Positions 1 to 7,373 of a stretch of 28,047 nucleotides of DNA are shown piece after piece. A program made the translations under genes and the position numbers. Source of the stretch: Collinsella sp. (GTDB lineage: Bacteria; Actinomycetota; Coriobacteriia; Coriobacteriales; Coriobacteriaceae). Where the stretch lies: positions 65,643 to 93,689 of the forward strand of contig DXMW01000007.1 of NCBI GenBank assembly GCA_019414045.1, in the 5' to 3' direction. Every line of letters starts with the position of its first letter. Positions within the stretch are counted from its first letter, which is position 1. A model generated the notes under the pieces. That model had not been told where the DNA came from and did not search any database. It saw only the letters and a program-made list of their open reading frames with translations.

Positions 1-22
1 TTTTACGCCAGCTTGAGTGCTT

Positions 23-91
23 TCGTCCAAAGGGACGATTTCCTGTCGACTCGTGTAAGATTCCGAGTAGGTGTCGCGGCCCATCCGCGAC
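23..91. other. 5' flank of first gene with two short hairpins
   Basis: The 128 bases before the first gene contain two small perfect inverted repeats. One is TCGTCC / GGACGA (23-28 and 33-38, loop AAAG). The other is GTCGCGG / CCGCGAC (73-79 and 85-91, loop CCCAT). Neither is followed by a T-run, so they are not typical terminators. They could be leader RNA structure or the end of an upstream transcription unit outside the window. I see no convincing -35/-10 pair here. Confidence 0.3.
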
Positions 92-128
92 CACTCCTTC
101 TCTCAACGACCGATCAGGGTGATATTTC

Positions 129-2570
129 GTGGCAGAGCGTCCGACATACAGGCTCAGGTTTCTCGATCCCAAAAAGCGCTTTCCGGCGATGCCCGAGCAG
201 CCTGCGGGGCGCTCATATGGCGTGGTCTGGAAACTCTTTGGCGAGGACCAGCATGAATCTTGTTATGTCGTCGAATTCGTTGGCAAAAGTCATGTGTCGC
301 TTTTGGGCTACGTAAGCGTTTCGGGTGAGGTGTACAAGGTGGACCGCCCCGTCTGCGAGGCTCCGCTGCCCAACGATCCCGACATGGAACTGGTCCTTGA
401 CGAGTCGGATTCCAGTATTGGTGAGATTATGGTAAGGGAAGCCAACGGTGCAATGCGCGCGTGTGCGCAAACTGCCGGCTCTCCCGAAGGCCCCATGCGC
501 GAGCAGTCCGACCACGAGACATGGAATTCGACCCGCGCCCTTCCTTACGGCGAGTTCATGGCCTCGATGTTCTTGCGCTACGTGATATTTGCCAACTCCG
601 AAAGCGCTATTGTGAACACGGCGGACGCCGGCGGACTCGACGAGGGTATGCAAAACGTAGTCGACAAGATCAAGCTCGTAAAGTTGCCCGAGCCGGTCGA
701 GGTGTTTTTGGGCTTTAACACGGCACCGCTCCCCGATGCTATCGAGACGCTGCTTTACCGCGTTGACCATGCCGAGAATCCGAGCGGTATCGAGCGCTAT
801 GCCGCCGCCCTTATGAGCGAAATTGACTTGCCCCGCCTGCGCACCATCGCTGCCAAGTCCGAGATGAGCCTGGCTCGCATTGATCGCTCAAAGATTTTCT
901 ATCTCAATTTTGATCGTAGCCTGCTGGACCAGGACGAGATTGACATGCTGCTTGCCGTCGAGTGCCGTCTCAACCGCCTCTCCGGCATCCTTGAGCGCAT
1001 CGGGGCCGGATTGGTCCCTACGGCATCCTCGCCGAGCCTTGAGGGCTGCGCGCTCTTTGATGCGTGGCATATCGCCAAGACGACCAACGATGTTCCCCGA
1101 CTGCTCGATACGGCTTCGAGCGATAACCCGTGGGGCAAGCCGGGTACGGTGGCTTGCCAGCCGGGCGGCGAGTGGGACGTGCGCACCCGTTTTGCGCGAA
1201 TCGTTGAGGCGCTCAACGTGGTCACGCGGCTCGACTATACCTATCGGGCAAACGTTGCCGAGGGGATTATGCTCGTTCGGTTTGGGCAGTCTGTCGTTGA
1301 TGCCATGCCGCAACGTGAATACGACGCTCAGGATGACGCCTGGCGCGAGCTGGACGAGGACACGCGGGCGATCTGGGCCGCGGAGCACGATGCGCGCGTG
1401 GCACTCACGCTTGCGGCAGCGTGTTTTGCCGCGGGCACCTGCATCACGCGCTGCTATGTGCAGATTGCTGCTACCGACAGTGAGCAGGGCGAGCGCGTTG
1501 TCGCAACGTATTTCTTTGGGCGTGCGGCCTATCTGGCCGATTGCGTGCCTGTCGCCAAGGATCTTGAGAGCATGGACATGGACGATATGCCGTGCAAGCG
1601 TGTGCTTGAGGCGTATGAGTCAACCGCTCCGGAGACGATTGAGCCTGCGGAGGTTCATGCTCGTCCGCGTGATGACCATCGCACGCTGCCGCCGGCGCTG
1701 CGCAATCTGCTGCTTGCCGATACGGCTGACGAGTTGGAGGTCATGGAAGAGGACGACGACCCATACGTGGCCCGTGTTGTTGAATTGCGCGAGCAGGCAA
1801 AAGTCGACCGTACAGGTGCTTTTGAAGGCTTTTCCCGTCTTGTCGAGGAGTTGGAGGCTAAGTGCGCCGTCGCCGAGCTTTTGGCGACAGGTCCGGTTCA
1901 AACGCAGTTTTGCGATAACCAGCTGGTGCGCATGGTGCTACCGGTGTTGGAAGAAGACCGCTCGGTGCGGATCCTTCGTGCGCCCGATGCGCTGTACTTT
2001 GCCCAGCACGAGATTTGCAGCTTTTACGCCGAGCAAGAGGACTTTGAACGAGCACTGCCCGAGGTGCGCCATCTTTACGATCTGGCGCGCTCGTCCATGC
2101 AATCGCACTTTGCGCTCATCAACGTGCTTGCGCGTCTGGAGCGCTTTGACGAGATTATCGAGGTGGCGCGCCACGGCCTACGTATTGCCAGCGATCGTTC
2201 TGCAATTGGCTACCTGTTCTACCGCTTGGCGTTTGCCTATTGGAATTGCGATCAGCTCGACCTGGCGCTGGCTTGTTACCGTCTAGTGCCGCGCGGCGAG
2301 GAGTCGGGCGGCAGCGCGCTGGAAGAAATGCAGGGCCTTATGAACGAGATGGGCGTCAGCGAGCCTCCGACGTTCGAAGAAGCGGTCGAGACCATCCACA
2401 AGGCTGGACTTGAGTTGCCGCCAGTGTCCGCCGTGACGAATCAGCTGGCAGATGCCGCTGTGCAACTGGTCGACAACGGCTTCTTTTTCCTGGCACGCGG
2501 TTGCATCTTCCAAATGTGGCGCACCATGGGCAACGACGAGCTCGGCTCCCTCAACCGCTCGCTGGGGTAG
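129..2570 (+). CDS. Large cytoplasmic protein of unknown function with TPR-like C-terminal region
   Basis: I do not recognise the family. The start is GTG, chosen because AGGGTG lies 7 bases upstream (116-121). The 813-residue product has no signal peptide or membrane segment and is acidic, with Asp/Glu-rich stretches near residues 535-550. Residues of about 620-720 look like tandem helical pairs of the tetratricopeptide type: alternating small and aromatic positions, such as the block around FYAEQEDFERALPEV and a later block around FRLAFAYW-like residues. TPRs normally mediate protein-protein contacts, so a scaffold or partner-binding role is possible, but that is inference. The N-terminal 500 residues show no catalytic motif I can name. 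The gene is followed by an AT-centred palindrome and then tRNA-Ser, so it appears monocistronic at its 3' end. The reading frame is intact and codon use matches its neighbours. Confidence 0.85.
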   Translation: MAERPTYRLRFLDPKKRFPAMPEQPAGRSYGVVWKLFGEDQHESCYVVEFVGKSHVSLLGYVSVSGEVYKVDRPVCEAPLPNDPDMELVLDESDSSIGEIMVREANGAMRACAQTAGSPEGPMREQSDHETWNSTRALPYGEFMASMFLRYVIFANSESAIVNTADAGGLDEGMQNVVDKIKLVKLPEPVEVFLGFNTAPLPDAIETLLYRVDHAENPSGIERYAAALMSEIDLPRLRTIAAKSEMSLARIDRSKIFYLNFDRSLLDQDEIDMLLAVECRLNRLSGILERIGAGLVPTASSPSLEGCALFDAWHIAKTTNDVPRLLDTASSDNPWGKPGTVACQPGGEWDVRTRFARIVEALNVVTRLDYTYRANVAEGIMLVRFGQSVVDAMPQREYDAQDDAWRELDEDTRAIWAAEHDARVALTLAAACFAAGTCITRCYVQIAATDSEQGERVVATYFFGRAAYLADCVPVAKDLESMDMDDMPCKRVLEAYESTAPETIEPAEVHARPRDDHRTLPPALRNLLLADTADELEVMEEDDDPYVARVVELREQAKVDRTGAFEGFSRLVEELEAKCAVAELLATGPVQTQFCDNQLVRMVLPVLEEDRSVRILRAPDALYFAQHEICSFYAEQEDFERALPEVRHLYDLARSSMQSHFALINVLARLERFDEIIEVARHGLRIASDRSAIGYLFYRLAFAYWNCDQLDLALACYRLVPRGEESGGSALEEMQGLMNEMGVSEPPTFEEAVETIHKAGLELPPVSAVTNQLADAAVQLVDNGFFFLARGCIFQMWRTMGNDELGSLNRSLG

Positions 2571-2589
2571 GCGAAGCTTCCAAGGAGGA

Positions 2590-2631
2590 AAGGATGCTAG
2601 GCAATTAGAAAATTTTCTCTTGCCCATCCTT
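2590..2631. repeat. AT-centred inverted repeat between the first gene and tRNA-Ser
   Basis: Nested complementary arms run inward: AAGGATG (2590-2596) with CATCCTT (2625-2631), GGCAA (2600-2604) with TTGCC (2620-2624), and a central perfect 12-mer AGAAAATTTTCT (2607-2618). Only a CTA bulge and a TT/C mismatch interrupt it. It may terminate the upstream gene, although there is no clean T-run after the stem. Its right arm overlaps the putative -35 of the tRNA promoter. Confidence 0.55.
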
Positions 2632-2648
2632 GGCTGTTTGGTTACTAT
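2620..2648 (+). promoter_or_regulatory. Putative promoter of tRNA-Ser
   Basis: TTGCCC (2620-2625) and TACTAT (2643-2648) are separated by exactly 17 bases, each matching the sigma-70 consensus at 4 of 6 positions. The -10 lies 14 bases before the mature tRNA 5' end. The -35 lies inside the right arm of the preceding inverted repeat. Confidence 0.45.
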
Positions 2649-2662
2649 AGAACGGCTGTTAC

Positions 2663-2753
2663 GGAGAGCTGACCGAGAGGCCGAAGGTGCTCGCCTGCTA
2701 AGCGAGTATGCCCCAAAAGGGCATCTGGGGTTCGAATCCCCAGCTCTCCGCCA
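2663..2753 (+). tRNA. tRNA-Ser (anticodon GCU)
   Basis: This is a full cloverleaf of a type II tRNA. The acceptor arms GGAGAGC (2663-2669) and GCTCTCC (2743-2749) pair perfectly. The anticodon stem CTCGC/GCGAG encloses a loop with GCT at 2697-2699. There is a long variable arm (ATGCCCC / GGGCAT region) and a T-arm with GTTCGAAT. G2750 is the discriminator, and CCA is encoded at 2751-2753. The long variable arm and the anticodon identify it as the serine acceptor reading AGC/AGU codons. Confidence 0.97.
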
Positions 2754-2767
2754 GTTTAACTTTAAAG

Positions 2768-2793
2768 AAGGGTCCCATCGGGGGCCCTTTTTT
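2768..2793 (+). terminator. Rho-independent terminator of tRNA-Ser
   Basis: AAGGGTCCC (2768-2776) pairs with GGGGCCCTT (2781-2789) over a 4-base loop ATCG, with one G-T wobble. The stem runs straight into six T residues (2788-2793). It sits 15 bases after the tRNA CCA end. Confidence 0.9.
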
Positions 2794-2809
2794 ATTATCG
2801 AGAAAGGGC

Positions 2810-2826
2810 GCTGGGGATTCGAACCC
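2810..2826 (-). repeat. Inverted copy of the tRNA-Ser T-arm (17 bases)
   Basis: The reverse complement of 2810-2826 is identical to GGGTTCGAATCCCCAGC at 2728-2744 inside tRNA-Ser. The match ends abruptly on both sides. Read on the minus strand, the outer T-stem pairs (A-C and G-A) would not form, and no D-arm or anticodon arm lies upstream, so this is not a functional tRNA. It may be a relic of a second tRNA or an inverted attachment-type duplication. Confidence 0.6.
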
Positions 2827-2828
2827 TC

Positions 2829-2862
2829 AAAAAAAGGAGGCATCCTTTCGGACACCTCCTTT
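2829..2862 (-). terminator. Rho-independent terminator of dacA
   Basis: On the minus strand AAAGGAGG pairs with CCTCCTTT (2855-2862 with 2833-2840). A second inner stem TCC/GGA is capped by GAAA, and the transcript ends in a run of seven U. It lies 24 bases beyond the dacA stop codon and faces the tRNA-Ser terminator, so the two transcripts converge. Confidence 0.9.
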
Positions 2863-2886
2863 CAGCGAGTGTATTGTTCTTCGATC

Positions 2887-4227
2887 TTACATCTCGGGCG
2901 CCTTGGCTACGGTCTCGCTCTCGGCTGTGAGCGGGCGGTTGTCGATGCGGCGGCCCAGGCGGTCGAGCTTCAAAAGGAGCCACTCAATGGGATTCGGCCC
3001 TGCGCCTTCCTCGTCGGCAACCAGGTCCATAACGGCGATTTTGGTGCCGTCCTGCTTGAGAGTAACGCTGCCCACCTTGTCGCCCACATGCACCGTGCCC
3101 GAAAGATCGTCGTAGCTAACCTTTTCGGTCACCTCGCCGGCAAGGGAAAACACGGTCGCTTGCGCCGTAGGATCGGCGAGTGTGGCGTCGATTGTCTTAT
3201 CCGTCCAGTCGGTTTGGCCAATGCGCGCCATAAGCGGGTTGCCGTTGGCGGTCTTTTCCTGCGTGCTGGCGATTGCGACCGTCACCTTGTGGCCGTAGTA
3301 CCAGTTGGCAAGGGTGGCGGTATCGGTAAAGCGCTGATCGGTGGTGGTGGAGTTCAAAATAACGGTGTAGATCTCGTCGCCGTCGCGGTTGTAGGCGCTC
3401 GTAAAGCAATAGCCCGCGTCGTCGGTGGTGCCGGTCTTGCCACCGATGTTGCCATCTTGGCCCAGCAAATAGTTATGCGTGTCCATGGAATGCGAATGGT
3501 CGGTGCCGTCGGCGCCCGTGACTTCGATCCAGGAATCCTCGCTCGCTACGACCTCGCGGATCGTGTCGTTTTTCATGGCCTCCTGCATCATCAGCGCTAC
3601 GTCGTGTGCGGTTGAGTGCATATCGCCAGCCCACTCATCAAAGTCCAGACCATGCGGGTTTTCAAAAAGCGTACCGGTGCAGCCGAGCTTCTTAGCGCGC
3701 TCGTTCATGGCCTTCACAAATGTGGCCTCGGCGTCTTTGGTCTTAGGGTCGATTTTCTTGCCCACATATTCGGCGAGCACGATGGCGGCGTCGTTGCCCG
3801 AGGGAATCATCAGGCCGCGCAGTGCCTGCTCCACGGTAAGCTCGTCGCCTTCGAGCAAGCCGGCGGTCGAATTACCCACGGTGGCTGCGGCGTTGCTCAC
3901 CGTGACCTTCTCGTCCATCTTGCAATTCTCGACGGTTAGGATTGCGGTCATGACCTTGGTGATCGAGGCGATTTTGACCTGCTCATCGGCGCCGCGCCCA
4001 TAGTAGACGGTGCCGTCTTTGCCCATGACGAGGGCATTGGTCGCATCGATATCGGGCAGGTTTTCGGCCGTGATGCCGCGCGCATCGGCGGTTTTGCCGC
4101 AAACATTGTCGGTCGTAAGCACTTGGGCGCCGGCGACGGTGGGCACGCCAGCGGCAAGGGCGATAGCGCAGACAAAGCCGGCGGCAAGCTGGGCTAAGCG
4201 CTTTGCAAAAGAGGTGAGGGACTTCAC
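2887..4227 (-). CDS. dacA: D-alanyl-D-alanine carboxypeptidase (PBP5/DacA type, peptidase S11)
   Basis: This enzyme removes the terminal D-Ala of peptidoglycan pentapeptides outside the membrane, which limits cross-linking. All three serine penicillin-recognising motifs are present (numbered from the chosen start): SITK at 88-91 (nucleophile Ser and general-base Lys), SGN at 143-145, and KTG at 264-266. A Sec signal peptide occupies about residues 1-34 (KRLAQLAAGFVCAIALAAG then a VAGA cleavage site). I place the start at GTG 4227. A minus-strand TATACT at about 4272-4267 would be the -10, which puts the transcription start inside the longer open frame, and only the short form begins with a standard signal peptide. 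The frame itself is open to ATG 4338, and ATG 4296 is also possible. A PBP5-like C-terminal domain follows the catalytic part. It is divergent from a VanR/VanS-like pair, which may control it. Confidence 0.9.
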   Translation of the reverse strand: MKSLTSFAKRLAQLAAGFVCAIALAAGVPTVAGAQVLTTDNVCGKTADARGITAENLPDIDATNALVMGKDGTVYYGRGADEQVKIASITKVMTAILTVENCKMDEKVTVSNAAATVGNSTAGLLEGDELTVEQALRGLMIPSGNDAAIVLAEYVGKKIDPKTKDAEATFVKAMNERAKKLGCTGTLFENPHGLDFDEWAGDMHSTAHDVALMMQEAMKNDTIREVVASEDSWIEVTGADGTDHSHSMDTHNYLLGQDGNIGGKTGTTDDAGYCFTSAYNRDGDEIYTVILNSTTTDQRFTDTATLANWYYGHKVTVAIASTQEKTANGNPLMARIGQTDWTDKTIDATLADPTAQATVFSLAGEVTEKVSYDDLSGTVHVGDKVGSVTLKQDGTKIAVMDLVADEEGAGPNPIEWLLLKLDRLGRRIDNRPLTAESETVAKAPEM

Positions 4228-4266
4228 GGATTTCGCTTTCGACGGGATGGTCTCTTCTGGAACAAG

Positions 4267-4272
4267 AGTATA
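4267..4272 (-). promoter_or_regulatory. Putative -10 element for dacA
   Basis: TATACT is read on the minus strand about 40 bases upstream of the preferred GTG start. I see no strong -35 at the expected distance. It supports the shorter DacA start. A small GC hairpin (GCGCCC / GGGCGC, about 4321-4336) lies further upstream. Confidence 0.35.
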
Positions 4273-4398
4273 TCGTTTGCCGGCGTCGGCGATCATCGCG
4301 TGCGTGCGTGGCCCACATCCGCGCCCGAACGGGCGCAAGGGTGCTTAAGGCCGACTTAATCACCCACGCTTGTTGTGTGTGACGGGCACCCCCTCGGG

Positions 4399-4404
4399 CA
4401 TAAT
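4399..4404 (+). promoter_or_regulatory. Putative -10 element for the VanR-like regulator gene
   Basis: CATAAT lies 20 bases before the ATG at 4425, with GAGAGGAG as ribosome binding site in between. A TTGTGT at 4373-4378 is the best -35, but its spacing (20) is long, so activation by a regulator is plausible. The region is shared with the divergent dacA promoter. Confidence 0.35.
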
Positions 4405-4424
4405 GGAGCGCGAGAGGAGCACGC

Positions 4425-5120
4425 ATGAACGAGCGCATTTTGGTAGTTGATGACGAAAAGGCCATCGCCGACTTGGTTGGTATCTACCTTACAAAAGAGG
4501 GCTTTGATGTCCAGATTGCCTATAGCGGGGCCGATGCTGCCAAGGCAATCTTGGAGCAGGAGTTCGATCTGGCGCTGCTGGATGTCATGCTGTCCGATAT
4601 CGATGGCTTTGAGCTGCTGCGTACGATCCGTTCCAGCCATACCTATCCCGTGATCATGCTGACGGCGCGCGATGCCCAGCAAGACAAGATCGAGGGCCTT
4701 TCGCTTGGCGCGGACGATTACGTGGTTAAGCCGTTCCGCCCGCTGGAGCTCATCGCGCGCGTGCACGCTCAGCTTCGCCGCTACACCAGTTACGGTAGCC
4801 GTGCACAGGCGGCCGAGTCGCCGACCATTCAGCTCGACGGCTTGGAGATCAACCGCGACGCTCGTTCCGTGACGGTGGACGGTGCACCGGTACGCCTCAC
4901 ACCCACCGAGTATTCAATCTTGCTGTATCTGGTCGAGCATCGCGGCAGCGTGGTGGCCGTGGAGGACCTGTTCCGTGCGGTGTGGAACGAGGATTTTATG
5001 CCCGGCTCCAACAATACGGTGATGGTGCACATTCGCCACCTGCGCGAAAAGATCGGCGACGACGCACAAAAGCCGCGCTTTATCAAAAACGTCTGGGGCG
5101 TCGGCTACATAATCGAATAA
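4425..5120 (+). CDS. OmpR/PhoB-family response regulator, VanR-like
   Basis: This is a two-component transcription factor. The receiver domain (residues 1-120) has the acidic pair D9/D10, phospho-acceptor D53 (in LLDVM), T80 and K102 (in VVKPF). A winged-helix DNA-binding domain (about 130-231) ends with the usual RHLREKIG...VWGVGYII signature. Length (231) is normal for the family. The ATG at 4425 has GAGAGGAG upstream. The overall pattern, including the LGADDYVVKPFRPLELIARV stretch, is closest to VanR-type regulators. The partner kinase starts 25 bases downstream, so the two form an operon. The divergent neighbour dacA is the obvious candidate target. No vanH, vanA or vanX homologue is in the window, so glycopeptide resistance should not be inferred. 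Confidence 0.92.
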   Translation: MNERILVVDDEKAIADLVGIYLTKEGFDVQIAYSGADAAKAILEQEFDLALLDVMLSDIDGFELLRTIRSSHTYPVIMLTARDAQQDKIEGLSLGADDYVVKPFRPLELIARVHAQLRRYTSYGSRAQAAESPTIQLDGLEINRDARSVTVDGAPVRLTPTEYSILLYLVEHRGSVVAVEDLFRAVWNEDFMPGSNNTVMVHIRHLREKIGDDAQKPRFIKNVWGVGYIIE

Positions 5121-5145
5121 CGCCTTTGATGGTGGGGAAGTGGAT

Positions 5146-6384
5146 ATGACAAAAGACGATAGGCAGGCATTCGAGGTACCCGATCGGCTCTTTGATTACG
5201 TGAGGTCGGTCGTCGACAACCGTGCGCTTGCAACGGTGCTGCTCTTTTTGCTGAGCCTGCTGCTGATTGGCATCGACAACATCGTCGGAATCTTGGCGGT
5301 GCTGCTTGTTGGCTTTTTGCTGATCGATCGATTTGAGATCGTGCGCCGCTGCGTGGTGATTGGCGGCGCCGCGTGGGCCATGACGTTGGCGATTGGCGCC
5401 ATGGCGCTCGGCGGCATCGAAGGGCCGGTGCTGTTCGATGCCGGCTTTGTATTCAACATGCTTGGCTTTGTGCTGGCGCTTGCCGCGTGCGTGCTGTTCT
5501 TGTGCGGCCGTGCCCTGTACTACCAGGGCTACGAACAGGGCGAGCAGCATGCCGATTGTGTGCTGGCCGCTCGTATTCAAGATCGCCTGATCGATCACCC
5601 CGACACCTGGGACAACATCGACGGCGACTTCTTGGAGGCCGAGGGCGCCCTTAACCGCGTGCGTGACCGTGAGCGCAAGGTGCAGCAAGCTCTGCGTGAC
5701 GAGTCGCATCGCAAGGACGATCTGGTTACGTACTTGGCACATGACCTACGCACCCCGCTTGCGAGCGTAGTGGGCTATCTTTCGCTGCTGCAAGAGGCTC
5801 CTGAGCTGCCGGTTGAGCAACGTGCGCACTTTACGGGCGTGGCTCTCGACAAGGCGCACCGGCTCGATGCGCTCATCGAAGAGTTCTTCGATATCACGCG
5901 CTTTGACTTCCACGATATCGTGCTCACGCGCGGCTATGTTGATCTGGGGTTGCTGCTGGCTCAGGTGGCTGACGAGTTCTATCCCATCCTCAACGAGCAG
6001 CATAAGGAAGTCCAAGTTGATATTCGCGAGGACCTGACGGTGCTCGTGGATGGCGACAAAATGGCTCGCGTGTTCAACAACATCATGAAAAACGCTATTG
6101 CCTATAGCTATGAGGGCTCGACTATCACGATTGAGGCCGGGCGCCAAGACGATGGCGGCGTGCGCGTTCGCTTTATCAATCAGGGCGATCCTATCCCTGC
6201 GGCTAAGCTCAAGGTGATCTTTGAGAAGTTCTATCGCCTGGATGCGGCGCGTGCGACCAATCGCGGTGGTGCCGGTCTGGGCCTTGCTATTGCCAAGGAG
6301 ATCATCGCGGCACACGGCGGTACCGTTGCATGTGAATCGACGCCCGAACACACGATATTCACCATCGAGCTGCCCGCCGCATAG
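5146..6384 (+). CDS. Membrane histidine kinase, VanS-like
   Basis: This is the sensor partner of the preceding regulator. Four hydrophobic segments fill residues of about 28-125 with only short loops, so there is no sizeable external sensor domain. Such kinases usually sense within or at the membrane. The H-box is AHDLRTPL with phospho-His at residue 199. The N-box has NNIMKNAIAYS, the G1 region reads INQGDPIP (an Asn rather than Asp before the glycine, as in VanS proteins), then IFEKFYRLD and GGAGLGLAIAKEI (G2). I prefer ATG 5146 over the in-frame GTG 5140 because GGGGAAG sits 5 bases before the ATG. It likely responds to cell-wall stress, which is inference from similarity and from the divergent dacA. 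Confidence 0.9.
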   Translation: MTKDDRQAFEVPDRLFDYVRSVVDNRALATVLLFLLSLLLIGIDNIVGILAVLLVGFLLIDRFEIVRRCVVIGGAAWAMTLAIGAMALGGIEGPVLFDAGFVFNMLGFVLALAACVLFLCGRALYYQGYEQGEQHADCVLAARIQDRLIDHPDTWDNIDGDFLEAEGALNRVRDRERKVQQALRDESHRKDDLVTYLAHDLRTPLASVVGYLSLLQEAPELPVEQRAHFTGVALDKAHRLDALIEEFFDITRFDFHDIVLTRGYVDLGLLLAQVADEFYPILNEQHKEVQVDIREDLTVLVDGDKMARVFNNIMKNAIAYSYEGSTITIEAGRQDDGGVRVRFINQGDPIPAAKLKVIFEKFYRLDAARATNRGGAGLGLAIAKEIIAAHGGTVACESTPEHTIFTIELPAA

Positions 6385-6394
6385 CCAGCGTGCC

Positions 6395-6411
6395 CTTACA
6401 AACACTTGACA
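6395..6411 (+). promoter_or_regulatory. Possible Pho-box-like direct repeat upstream of pstB
   Basis: CTTACA (6395-6400) and TTGACA (6406-6411) share the TNACA core, with their cores 11 bases apart. Low-GC Gram-positive PhoP boxes are direct TT-ACA repeats with the same helical period. Location before pstB and near a PhoP/PhoR-like pair fits. TTGACA could instead be a plain -35, but no good -10 lies 16-18 bases on. Confidence 0.3.
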
Positions 6412-6446
6412 ATGCGCTCACGTGCATATGAGCCGCGATTTCTACT

Positions 6447-6472
6447 ATCGATACTGCTGAATTGATATCGAT
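6447..6472. repeat. Inverted repeat in the pstB leader
   Basis: ATCGATA (6447-6453) and TATCGAT (6466-6472) are perfect inverted copies with a 12-base spacer, ending two bases before the GGAGG of the pstB ribosome binding site. It could be an operator or an RNA hairpin affecting pstB translation. Confidence 0.35.
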
Positions 6473-6487
6473 GTGGAGGTATGCGGT

Positions 6488-7363
6488 ATGACGGCTGCTG
6501 CGGCTGTGGAGCCCACGGAGCTTGAAGAACTCATGGAAGCGCAGGCCGAGGCCGCGCACGAGCGCGAGGTTGGGGATGCGACTCGCCCCACGGCAGAGGA
6601 TCTTGCCGCCTCGCCGACGCGCATCGACGTCGAGGGCCTCGACCTGTTCTATGGCGACCATCATGCGCTCAAGGACGTGAATATCAAGATCCGCGACAAG
6701 CAGATCACCTCATTTATCGGGCCTTCGGGCTGCGGAAAGTCCACGTTGCTGCGCTGCTTTAACCGCATGAACGACGGCATCAAGGATTGCCGCATCGCGG
6801 GCAAGATTGCGCTCGATGGTCAAGATATCCTGGGCGATTACGACATCTGCCGTTTGCGCCAGCGCGTGGGCATGGTGTTCCAGCGCCCCAACCCGTTTCC
6901 CATGAGCATCTACGACAACGTCGCCTATGGGCCGCGCGGTATGGGTGTGCGCGACCGCGTCGTGCTCGACGAGCTGGTCGAGGACTCCCTTCGTCGCGCT
7001 GCGCTATGGGATGAGGTCAAGGACAAGCTCAAAGAGTCGGGTCTGGGTCTTTCGGGCGGCCAGCAGCAGCGTCTGTGCATCGCCCGCGCGCTGGCCGTGC
7101 AGCCCGACATTCTGCTGATGGACGAGCCGACCTCGGCACTCGACCCTGTGTCGACGCTGGTGGTGGAGCAGCTGGCCTGTGAGCTCAAAGAGACCTGCAC
7201 GCTCGTGGTCGTTACGCACAATATGCAGCAGGCGGCGCGTATCTCCGATTCGGTCGCATTCTTTTTGCTGGGTGAGCTGGTGGAGCACGCGCCCACCGCG
7301 CAACTCTTCAAGAATCCGACCGATCCGCGCACGGCGGATTATTTGACGGGGCGTTTTGGCTGA
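6488..7363 (+). CDS. pstB: Phosphate ABC transporter ATP-binding protein PstB
   Basis: This is the ATPase that powers high-affinity phosphate uptake by the Pst complex at the inner face of the membrane. It shows Walker A GPSGCGKST, the PstB-typical LLRCFNRMND, FQRPNPFPMSIYDNVAYG, the ABC signature LSGGQQQR, Walker B ILLMDEPTSALDP and the switch His in VVVTHNMQQAARISD. The ATG at 6488 follows GGAGGT by 7 bases. The start gives an acidic N-terminal extension of roughly 40 residues before the ABC domain, rich in Glu and Ala, which is unusual for PstB. The usual partners pstS, pstC, pstA and phoU are not in the window, and the gene stands alone between two two-component systems. The following PhoP/PhoR-like pair agrees with the phosphate assignment. 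Confidence 0.95.
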   Translation: MTAAAAVEPTELEELMEAQAEAAHEREVGDATRPTAEDLAASPTRIDVEGLDLFYGDHHALKDVNIKIRDKQITSFIGPSGCGKSTLLRCFNRMNDGIKDCRIAGKIALDGQDILGDYDICRLRQRVGMVFQRPNPFPMSIYDNVAYGPRGMGVRDRVVLDELVEDSLRRAALWDEVKDKLKESGLGLSGGQQQRLCIARALAVQPDILLMDEPTSALDPVSTLVVEQLACELKETCTLVVVTHNMQQAARISDSVAFFLLGELVEHAPTAQLFKNPTDPRTADYLTGRFG

Positions 7364-7373
7364 TACCATCTAG

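Noticed and set aside
880..2286. 468-residue alternative frame inside the first gene
   Set aside because: Arg/Ser/Cys-rich nonsense composition and no ribosome binding site; the 129-2570 frame has typical codon use.
2797..2830. Complete minus-strand tRNA
   Set aside because: Only the T-arm is recognisable. The outer T-stem pairs are mismatched and the place of the other arms is taken by the dacA terminator.
2452..3615. 387-residue frame across tRNA-Ser and antisense dacA
   Set aside because: It reads through a tRNA gene and two terminators and is antisense to a certain gene.
4425..6384. Vancomycin resistance operon
   Set aside because: Only the regulator and kinase resemble VanR/VanS. No vanH, ligase or vanX gene is present, so resistance is not supported.
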